Of a stretch of 17,530 bases of DNA, positions 6,990 to 12,662 are shown piece after piece. The position numbers and the translations under genes are program-made. Below the pieces are notes generated by a model. That model was not told the DNA's origin and made no database searches. It saw nothing but the letters and a program-made list of their open reading frames with translations. Position 1 is the stretch's first letter. Each line of letters begins with the position of its first letter. This DNA is from JBCBWG01 sp964579305. Its GTDB lineage: Bacteria; Pseudomonadota; Alphaproteobacteria; Rhizobiales; Hyphomicrobiaceae. The stretch lies in assembly GCA_964579305.1 (NCBI GenBank), contig CAZOGY010000080.1:1-17530 (forward strand), given 5' to 3'.

Positions 6990-7025
6990 TGACGCAACAC
7001 TAGCGTCGGTGACGCAACACTAGCG
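6990..7025. repeat. tandem repeat TGACGCAACACTAGCG, 20-bp period
   Basis: TGACGCAACACTAGCG occurs at 6990-7005 and 7010-7025, 20 bp apart start to start. A third copy of its first 14 bases is at 17517-17530. The first copy holds a short inverted repeat GACGC-N7-GCGTC (6991-7007). The pair lies about 100-135 bp upstream of the glycosyltransferase start, in the 238-bp space between that gene and the dehydrogenase gene. A two-turn-spaced operator pair or a dispersed repeat family would both fit. I see nothing else certain in 6889-7126. Confidence 0.7.
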
Positions 7026-7126
7026 GCCAGTCTCCACGCCAACAACCGGGCCTCTCAGCAAAGTCTGCGACACCCTTAACCCGATCGCGCGGCACGGCTT
7101 TGCGTCATGCGTTGCGCACACTCAGA

Positions 7127-8026
7127 TCAGCCTTGCCGCGCGGCCCTTTCAACGGCCGGATCGAGCATTTCGCTTGCCAACCGATCGCCCAGACCGGCAT
7201 CGACAAGGCGCTGATACGCTGCGGTCATCGCCTGCTGCAACGCATGACCATCGGGATCGTCGGCCATCAGCGCTTCGACGTAGGCCATGTCTTTGTAACA
7301 ATTCGCGATTGAGAACTTGTTCTGCAGAAAATCACCTGAGGCAGCACCGCCGGCCATCTGGTCCAGCGTGCGCGATCCTGCTGCCCCGCCTTTCGTTAAG
7401 TCATAAAGCTTTTGCAGATCGATATCGGACCGCCTGGCCGCACGAAATGCGTGAACCACGAGCTGGCGCAAGCCAACGGTCAGGAAGTTATTGAGAAGTT
7501 TTGCCGTGTGCCCCGCACCTGCTGGACCGAAATGGGCAACGTTCGCGCTGTAGGTCCGCAAGATTGGCTTAGCCCGCGCGAACGCCGCCGCCTCCCCGCC
7601 AGCAAACGTGCCAAGCGACCCGTCAGCCGCCTGGGCCGGGCCACCGTTGACCGGGGCATCAACAAAATGCACACCAATTGCGTCCAGATCGTCCGCCACA
7701 GCACGCGAAACCTCCGGCAACGACGTCGAAACGTCGATCACCAGCATGCCTTCGCGCAACGAGGATCGCGCAGCCGCGATGCTGTCGCGCACGATCTCAG
7801 CGCTGTTGACGCACGTCATCACGACATCGCTCGCCGCGGCAAGCGCTGGCACATCGGGCGCCTCGTCTGCACCAGCGGCAATAAGCGGGTCGATGCGCTC
7901 TCGGCTGCGATGGACCACGACAGTCAGCGGATAGCCCGCCGCCAAAAGGTTGCGGCAGATGCCGCTGCCCATCATGCCGACCCCGATGAAGCCAATTCGT
8001 TCACGCCCGGCCGATGCCTCGCCCAT
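7127..8026 (-). CDS. beta-hydroxyacid dehydrogenase (3-hydroxyisobutyrate dehydrogenase family)
   Basis: A 299-residue NAD(P)-dependent oxidoreductase of the family that includes 3-hydroxyisobutyrate dehydrogenase, tartronate semialdehyde reductase and 6-phosphogluconate dehydrogenase. The Rossmann motif is IGFIGVGMMGSGICRNL (11-27). The substrate motif appears as DVSTSLPEV (98-106) and DAPVNGGPAQA (123-133). The catalytic region is GAGHTAKLLNNFL with Lys176 and Asn180. Length and motif spacing are normal. It should oxidise or reduce a small 3-hydroxy acid; the substrate is not predictable. The start at 8026 has GGGAGG at good spacing. It is the last of three minus-strand genes (cupin, His-rich protein, dehydrogenase) with gaps of about 83-84 bp, so co-transcription is possible but not proven. 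Confidence 0.87.
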   Translation of the reverse strand: MGEASAGRERIGFIGVGMMGSGICRNLLAAGYPLTVVVHRSRERIDPLIAAGADEAPDVPALAAASDVVMTCVNSAEIVRDSIAAARSSLREGMLVIDVSTSLPEVSRAVADDLDAIGVHFVDAPVNGGPAQAADGSLGTFAGGEAAAFARAKPILRTYSANVAHFGPAGAGHTAKLLNNFLTVGLRQLVVHAFRAARRSDIDLQKLYDLTKGGAAGSRTLDQMAGGAASGDFLQNKFSIANCYKDMAYVEALMADDPDGHALQQAMTAAYQRLVDAGLGDRLASEMLDPAVERAARQG

Positions 8027-8110
8027 ATCAGCCTCCCGCAGGTATCATTTCCGTGGTCGTTTGATTTGTTTGCGACGCCGCCGACGAGCAGGTCAGTGCC
8101 CGTGCCCGCC

Positions 8111-8833
8111 CTATCCACCATGCCCGACATGTCCACCATGCCCGCCATGCCCACCGTGAGCGCCACCGGTTTGATGCCCACCGTGCCCGGCATGATTGCC
8201 ATCGCCGTCGCCATAACCACGCAGCTGAGCATACTTTGCGCGCTGTTCGGCGCTCAGCACAGGCCAGATTTCAACATGCGCGGCCAAGTGCACCAAGCGA
8301 AGTTGCCATCGCATTTGCGCATTGCGCTTCACGATCTCAGCGATCGTTTCCACGCGTGCGCCCTCAACGGCAAAGGCTTGCGATAAGGCCGCCTCCCCGT
8401 CGACATAGGCTTTGCCAAGTTCCTTCGCCTTCGCTTGCATCCGCGCGAATGAAGCTTGGACTTTGGCCTTCTGAGTTGCGCTCAATTGAAGCTCTTCGGC
8501 CAGTTCAAGCACATGCGCAGGACCCGGATATCCGCTGAGTTCGGCTGGTTTTGCAAAACCCCACCCGCCGCCAGCCAGCAATTGGCGAACATCACTTTCC
8601 GAAAGCGACTTGATGGACCGCGCTTGCTGACCCGCGTAGGGCGCCGGCCCGTTCCGCGTCTTGCCCTCGCCATGTCCAGCACTTTCATGTCCAGCACTTT
8701 GTTGCTGTCCGACACCGTGACCCTGACCGTGACCGTGACCGTGACCGGCATGTTGAGCCAGCGCATTCATCGTACCAAACGCCCCACTCACCGTCAGAGC
8801 TGCAGCGGCACACGTCAGAAATCGTTGGATCAT
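8111..8833 (-). CDS. His-rich Spy/CpxP-like periplasmic protein (putative metal binding)
   Basis: A 240-residue exported protein. A signal peptide (1-26, ends ALAQ) is followed by a His/Gly segment (28-54, HAGHGHGHGQGHG). A helical middle follows (about 75-210) with AEELQLSATQKAKVQASFARMQAKAKELG, which resembles the LTxxQ-type motif of Spy/CpxP and CnrX/heavy-metal-resistance proteins. The second His/Gly tail covers 214-238. The flanking His-rich arms suggest binding of Ni, Zn, Co or Cu, and the core may act as a periplasmic chaperone or metal sensor; both are inference. The His arms are encoded by short DNA repeats and could vary in length between strains. The ATG at 8833 directly precedes the signal peptide; reading is open 45 codons further upstream, but that part overlaps the cupin gene end. 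The Shine-Dalgarno sequence is weak. Confidence 0.75.
   Translation of the reverse strand: MIQRFLTCAAAALTVSGAFGTMNALAQHAGHGHGHGQGHGVGQQQSAGHESAGHGEGKTRNGPAPYAGQQARSIKSLSESDVRQLLAGGGWGFAKPAELSGYPGPAHVLELAEELQLSATQKAKVQASFARMQAKAKELGKAYVDGEAALSQAFAVEGARVETIAEIVKRNAQMRWQLRLVHLAAHVEIWPVLSAEQRAKYAQLRGYGDGDGNHAGHGGHQTGGAHGGHGGHGGHVGHGG
8114..8160. repeat. degenerate 9-bp repeats encoding the C-terminal GGH tail
   Basis: Degenerate CCACCATGC/CCGCCATGC units encode the Gly-Gly-His tail of the His-rich protein. They are coding repeats, likely prone to slippage. Confidence 0.65.
8671..8743. repeat. coding microsatellites in the N-terminal His-rich arm
   Basis: Two adjacent arrays lie in the same reading frame. 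CATGTCCAGCACTTT is perfectly duplicated at 8671-8685 and 8686-8700, encoding a repeated SAGHE. ACCGTG hexamers follow at 8714-8743, five units with the second varied to ACCCTG, encoding Gly-His dipeptides. Unit lengths are multiples of three, so copy-number change would alter the number of His residues without a frameshift. Confidence 0.8.
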
Positions 8834-8916
8834 CGCGGTTCGTTTCCCTGGCTGCCCAAAATTCGGCCCGGCCAGCACAACGCTGGCCGGGCCTTGCATA
8901 CGGATCTGATCAGCAA

Positions 8917-9327
8917 TCACGCCTCTGGTGGTTGCGCAAAATCTTCGTCCGAAACCTGTTCCATCCACGTGATGTGCTTGCCGCTGTCGTCAGCTTCTTG
9001 CAACGCGACATGCACCATCATCGTATCGGGTGCGGCACCATGCCAATGCACCTCATCCGGCGCGATCCACACCGTGTCGCCAGCGCGGATTTCGCGGACG
9101 GGCTCGCCTTTTTTCTGCACCCGGCCGACACCTGCGATGACATAAAGCGTTTGCCCACGCGGATGCGTATGCCATGCCGTGCGCGCGCCCGGCATGAACG
9201 ACACCCGCAGTGCGCGCACGCGTGCAGGCTCCGGCGCGGTGACGATGGGGTCCTGAAACACCTGGCCGGTAAAGTATTCTGGGTTGGCTGAACCCGTTGG
9301 CCGTGTCCCTGCGCGAAAGATATCCAT
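8917..9327 (-). CDS. Mn-dependent cupin, hydroxynitrile-lyase-like
   Basis: A 136-residue single-domain cupin. It resembles the bacterial Mn-dependent cupins first studied as (R)-selective hydroxynitrile lyases (Granulicella type): FTGxVxxDP, FxPGARTAWHTHPxGQTLxV, GDxVWxxPxExHWHGAAP and a closing WMExVxDE. The four metal ligands expected for that family are His53, His55, Gln59 and His94, all present at the family's positions. The natural role of these proteins is mostly unknown; cyanohydrin chemistry may be a side activity, and many act next to carboxymuconolactone decarboxylase or oxidoreductase genes. The ATG at 9327 has GGGGGA upstream; the longer reading frame to 9495 is not family-like. 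It appears to be the first gene of a minus-strand series with the His-rich protein and the dehydrogenase. Confidence 0.87.
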   Translation of the reverse strand: MDIFRAGTRPTGSANPEYFTGQVFQDPIVTAPEPARVRALRVSFMPGARTAWHTHPRGQTLYVIAGVGRVQKKGEPVREIRAGDTVWIAPDEVHWHGAAPDTMMVHVALQEADDSGKHITWMEQVSDEDFAQPPEA

Positions 9328-9627
9328 GAATTCCCCCGTTTGCCGTTTTTTTCTCAAAGCCGGTCGCGGATGTGCCACCGGCCGACGCAGCGGATTGCCA
9401 GCCAACCTTAGCAGCGACGGACGCACACCGCGCGCACAAAAACACTGAAATTGTGCGGCTTCCCGCCGGGAATGCAGCAACGCGCGCGCATCCACCGTTG
9501 ATGTCGGTGCGGAGCGTGCCAGGTGAATTCGCGATTAACGCGCCAATCAAACAGCGTTCACAGGATGTTTGGAAGCATCGATTGACCCGGGCTGGCAAGG
9601 CGCTGGTCCAAGCAACTGGAGAAGCAG
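9328..9627. promoter_or_regulatory. 300-bp divergent intergenic region
   Basis: This region separates the minus-strand cupin from the plus-strand secreted protein and must hold promoters for both. A TTGACC at 9582-9587 could be a -35 box for the plus-strand gene, but no matching -10 box is evident. No convincing palindrome or RNA gene is visible. Confidence 0.35.
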
Positions 9628-10311
9628 ATGTTACCGATCTCTTTGAAGTCGCAGGTCCTGACCGCTGCAGCCACCGCTGCAATTGTCACGACCCTGACCG
9701 GCGCCGCTCAGGCCCGCGTTGACATCAAGCCGACGGTCACCGGCATTGGCTTTGGCAACTCGCGCCCAGCCGCCATGGGCCTTGCCGTCCGCGCATGGAC
9801 CAACGAAACGCGCCGCAAGTACGGCCGCGCATTTGCGAATTACAACAGCGCACGCGGCAAATCCCTGGACTGCGACTATGTTGGCGCGCGGGGCCGCGCC
9901 TTCCGCCAGCGCAGTATCGGCGTCGAAGGCAACCCCAACGCGAAATGGGTCTGTTCGACCAACGCACGCCCCGTCGGTTTTGAGCTGCGCCCGCCCAGGC
10001 CGGAGTTCCGTTACGGGGTGAATGCCACGGGGCTTGGCTATGCAAACCGCCAACGCGTTGCCCGCCGCCGTGCCATCCGTGCCTGGGCCAGCATCGTGCG
10101 ACGTCGCTATGGCCGCCGGGCGATGCCATTCAACCAAGCGCGTTTGGCCCGCGTCCGCTGTGAATGGATCGGCCAGATCCGCCCATTCGCCAACCGCCGT
10201 TCGCGGCAAAACCGCTCCGACATTGGTGTGATCGGCGATGTCAACGCCAACCATGTCTGTACGGCAACCGGTCGTCCGCGCATTCGCACCGTTTCATTTT
10301 ACGCGAATTAA
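9628..10311 (+). CDS. secreted protein with two tandem Cys-pair domains, function unknown
   Basis: A 227-residue protein with a signal peptide (1-29, AAQA-R site). The mature part is two diverged copies of one domain: residues 38-115 (TGIGFGN ... AVRAW ... YGRAFANYNSAR ... CDYVG ... IGVEGNPNAKWVC ... ARP) and 134-218 (TGLGYAN ... AIRAW ... YGRRAMPFNQAR ... CEWIG ... IGVIGDVNANHVC ... GRP). Each copy has one pair of cysteines (Cys82/Cys109 and Cys178/Cys211), likely a disulfide in the periplasm. The second copy is very Arg-rich. The core pattern (A-x-x-A-W, Y-G, N-x-A-R, C, W/H-V-C, x-x-R-P) recalls short secreted proteins common in alphaproteobacteria, none with a known function. The start has GGAG eight bases upstream. 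It is monocistronic, with a hairpin after the stop. Confidence 0.8.
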   Translation: MLPISLKSQVLTAAATAAIVTTLTGAAQARVDIKPTVTGIGFGNSRPAAMGLAVRAWTNETRRKYGRAFANYNSARGKSLDCDYVGARGRAFRQRSIGVEGNPNAKWVCSTNARPVGFELRPPRPEFRYGVNATGLGYANRQRVARRRAIRAWASIVRRRYGRRAMPFNQARLARVRCEWIGQIRPFANRRSRQNRSDIGVIGDVNANHVCTATGRPRIRTVSFYAN

Positions 10312-10345
10312 GCCGATTGCCCGGCGCCAAACAAACGATGATCAG

Positions 10346-10373
10346 ATCAGCGGGCCAACCAACGCCCGCTGAT
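10346..10373. terminator. hairpin between convergent genes, probable terminator
   Basis: A perfect 9-bp stem ATCAGCGGG / CCCGCTGAT (10346-10354 with 10365-10373) has a 10-base loop. It lies 34 bases after the secreted-protein stop and 17 bases beyond the DUF1045 stop on the other strand. The T content after the stem is low (TTGCATT), so efficiency is uncertain; it could serve both genes. Confidence 0.6.
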
Positions 10374-10390
10374 TTGCATTCCATGACATC

Positions 10391-11086
10391 CTATCTTGTT
10401 TCAGCGAATGTCACCCGTTCAATAACCTGAAACGGCGCCGTTCTTTCCGCCTGACCCAGCACCGTAATGGCATCGATCATAACGGGCGCAGCAATCTCGC
10501 GATATGCCACCTCAAGCGCAGAACGGAACGTCGCGCGATCATCATCGTCCAGCGCGCCTGAAAGCGTCATGTGAAAGCGGAATTGATCGAGAACATAGGG
10601 ATAGCCATACTGCGCCAAATACTGGCGTTGTCGGTCGGTCAATGGCGATTTCAGGCGCCGTGACAAATCCTGCTCGCTTAAGGGCGCGCGAAACCGCTCT
10701 AGCATTTGAACGCAATCAGCCTCGAGCTTAGACAGAGCACTGGGTGTATCTTCCGGCGTCAAAGCAAGGAATGGGCCGAGTTCGGAAATCTTGAGCAGAC
10801 CAAGTGAAAATGGCGACCGCCCGTCACAAAGTGCGTGCACGCCCTCAATAAGGTCTTTCTCAGTGCGATCCCCAGCAAGTGCAAACGGTGCTTTCAGCGT
10901 TGCGTGAAATCCATAGCGCCGGGGCGTCTGCGTCCAGGCCGCAAGGTCTTCCTCGGTAATCGCCCCACCAAGCCCAGGCGATGACACTGTTTCGCAGGTA
11001 TAGCTGTCATATCCTAAAACGCTTGACCCAAATTTCCAAAGCGGGGCATCCGGTGCCGGCAAAAAATAAACCGCGTAGCGCTCCAT
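10391..11086 (-). CDS. DUF1045 family 2H phosphoesterase-like protein
   Basis: A 231-residue protein of the DUF1045 family, often annotated as a putative phosphonate metabolism protein and placed in the 2H phosphoesterase superfamily. The N-terminus ERYAVYFLPAPDAPLWKFGSSVLGYD is typical. The two HxT motifs that define the 2H fold are present: YGFHATLK (His61, Thr63) and FRFHMTLSG (His172, Thr174), so the active site looks intact. Family members are often found in phn clusters beside ribose-bisphosphate phosphokinase genes; none are seen here. The ATG at 11086 is chosen for its GGAGGGG upstream and the family-like start; ATG 11098 and GTG 11101 are alternatives. It follows the gap-truncated membrane protein gene on the same strand, and the thioesterase gene before that, so these three form a likely operon. 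Confidence 0.85.
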   Translation of the reverse strand: MERYAVYFLPAPDAPLWKFGSSVLGYDSYTCETVSSPGLGGAITEEDLAAWTQTPRRYGFHATLKAPFALAGDRTEKDLIEGVHALCDGRSPFSLGLLKISELGPFLALTPEDTPSALSKLEADCVQMLERFRAPLSEQDLSRRLKSPLTDRQRQYLAQYGYPYVLDQFRFHMTLSGALDDDDRATFRSALEVAYREIAAPVMIDAITVLGQAERTAPFQVIERVTFAETR

Positions 11087-11118
11087 CAGCCCCTCCATCA
11101 CGCTGTTTGATCATTGGC

Positions 11119-11218
11119 NNNNNNNNNNNNNNNNNNNNNNNNNNNNNNNNNNNNNNNNNNNNNNNNNNNNNNNNNNNNNNNNNNNNNNNNNNNNNNNNNN
11201 NNNNNNNNNNNNNNNNNN
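11119..11218. other. assembly gap (100 N)
   Basis: A run of exactly 100 undetermined bases. Round-number runs of this kind usually mark scaffold joins of unknown true length, so distance and reading frame across it should not be trusted. Confidence 0.97.
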
Positions 11219-12011
11219 CATCGCCAAATTCGTCCAGATCGTCGTCATCCAAAAGCCATTGCGGCGGATGCGCAAAGAGCTCTGGTCCGTTAAAGGCCCA
11301 ATCGCCAAAAAGCTGACGCGCCTCGACGGTCACAACGCGCGTATCGTCTTCGATAACGCGGTGCAATTTCAAACGCGCCCGATTTCCAAAAACTTCAATC
11401 TCCAAGATTGAAAAGGACACATCAGCTTTCAGAACAAGCCGTTCTTGAAGCTCGTCTTCGCCGAGCTTTTTATCGGCAAGTTTCTCCAGGTCGACCGCAT
11501 CGAGATCCATGCCAAAATAGTCGCCGAGTATCTTGCCAACCCGATCCATCTTGAAGATCGCATGCAGCTCAAGCACGGCCTGAATATCGTCATCATCCAA
11601 CGCGTCATTGAGGCGCTTCACCAGGGCGATCAGGTCCTTTTCCCGATCACCGAAATAGGGCCGCAAGCGATCGTAAAATGACCATGCCGCAAATGGGATA
11701 CTGATCACGCTGCCAACGACCACCGCCTTGGCCCACCACGCCCAGTCCGAGGGATTAGCCTCGGCCGATCGCCATAGTCCGACGCACATCCAAACGGTCG
11801 CCACTGTGAAGACCACCAACAGCACAGCAAGCGTCACCCAAAGGCCGGTGTTGCGGCCCGGTCGATGTTTGCGCGTGGCAAGCCAGATCAACAATTCGCC
11901 AGCGGCGATGACGATCACCGATCCAGCGATGCAACTGATCCAGAATGCGTCGAACAACGACAGCTTGCCCTGCCAATGGTCGACAAAAAATGCCAGGAAA
12001 TCCAATGTCAT
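11219..12011 (-). CDS. three-helix membrane protein, C-terminus lost in assembly gap
   Basis: A partial gene of 264 visible codons. The N-terminal third holds three hydrophobic segments (about residues 23-45, 57-80 and 94-113). A charged cytoplasmic-type domain of at least 150 residues follows, rich in Asp, Glu, Leu and Lys (RLNDALDDDDIQAVLELHAIFKMDRVGKIL ... LDDDDLDEFGD). I do not recognise a family. The ATG at 12009-12011 overlaps the thioesterase stop (TAATG), so translation is probably coupled. After the gap, one of the three minus-strand frames ends in TGA at 11098-11100, overlapping the alternative DUF1045 ATG; this would be a natural end of the gene but cannot be proven. A continuous reading through the gap depends on taking the 100 N literally and should be ignored. 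Confidence 0.75.
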
Positions 12012-12499
12012 TATCCTTTGCGCGGCAGACCCGTCACATGTTCGCTGCCTGGGAAATATCGAAACGATCCTTGCGCTGACATCAACAGCGTTCCTTCCAG
12101 ATCACGCACTTCGCCACGGCATGTCGCAATGCGGTCCTCAACGCCGTACAGAAAACCGGCGGCCGTGATCAGGCCTGCCTTGGCTGGCGCCAGAAAGCTG
12201 GTCGTCATGGAAATCGTGACACAAACACGCGTGTTGCCGGGCACCGAACACCACGTCGCAGCATGGCCCATCGCGGCATCAAGGATCGTCATGTACGCGC
12301 CGCCGTGCACGATCCCCATCCGGTTTTTGTGGTGATCGCCAACATCCAGCACGATGTGCGCCTCACCCTCGCGCCAATCCGTGACGCGATAGCCAACGAG
12401 TTCGCGAAATCCGGCAGGATGCCCCATTGCCGGCGCGCCGTCCGGTGCCAAACGCTTGCCGGCGGCCTGATCTGCACCGCCCCCGTTGCCATCGGCCAT
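12011..12499 (-). CDS. PaaI-family hotdog-fold thioesterase
   Basis: A 162-residue hotdog-fold protein of the PaaI/4-hydroxybenzoyl-CoA thioesterase group, which hydrolyses acyl-CoA or aryl-CoA thioesters. The signature NRMGIVHGGAYMTILDAAMG (59-78) contains Asn59, the HGG motif (His65-Gly67) and Asp74, the usual catalytic acid position. The strand TSFLAPAKAGLITAAGFLYGVEDRIATCRGEV is also typical. The first 27 residues are Gly/Ala-rich and poorly conserved. The start is uncertain: ATG 12499 gives a normal length but has only a weak Shine-Dalgarno sequence. It overlaps the membrane protein start by one base, making it the first gene of a likely three-gene operon with that protein and DUF1045. 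It is divergent from the flavoprotein gene. The substrate is unknown. Confidence 0.85.
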   Translation of the reverse strand: MADGNGGGADQAAGKRLAPDGAPAMGHPAGFRELVGYRVTDWREGEAHIVLDVGDHHKNRMGIVHGGAYMTILDAAMGHAATWCSVPGNTRVCVTISMTTSFLAPAKAGLITAAGFLYGVEDRIATCRGEVRDLEGTLLMSAQGSFRYFPGSEHVTGLPRKG

Positions 12500-12613
12500 T
12501 GCTGCCCACCGCCATCTCTCAACGCACGCGATAACCACCGCGTGACGACCCGACCACCTGCGCACACCGCCTTGCCGCCAGCGCGCCCACTGTTAAGTTG
12601 CCCACGACGATTG

Positions 12614-12631
12614 CCCGCCGCCAGCGGCGGG
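12614..12631. promoter_or_regulatory. 8-2-8 inverted repeat between divergent genes, possible operator
   Basis: CCCGCCGC-CA-GCGGCGGG lies 31 bases before the flavoprotein start, within the 163-bp region shared with the thioesterase gene. It is an almost perfect GC-only palindrome and could be an operator or a hairpin. GC-rich palindromes arise easily by chance in such DNA, so confidence is low. Confidence 0.35.
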
Positions 12632-12662
12632 ATATCACGGGACATCCATTGGAACAGCCAGA

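Noticed and set aside
6990..7025. Tandem repeat as a minimal CRISPR or an iteron origin
   Set aside because: Only two copies are present with 4-bp spacing, and no cas or replication gene is near. It is kept as a repeat or operator candidate only.
7412..8386. Long plus-strand ORF opposite the dehydrogenase and His-rich genes
   Set aside because: It spans two supported antisense genes and their spacer, is low in complexity and shows no domain.
8671..8743. Short regular repeats suggesting a CRISPR array
   Set aside because: Units are 6 and 15 bp with no spacers and lie in frame inside the His-rich gene; they encode Gly-His and SAGHE repeats.
11007..12011. One continuous minus-strand ORF across the N gap
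   Set aside because: The frame across the gap depends on the arbitrary length of 100 N, and the part beyond it is out of frame with and overlaps the well-supported DUF1045 gene.
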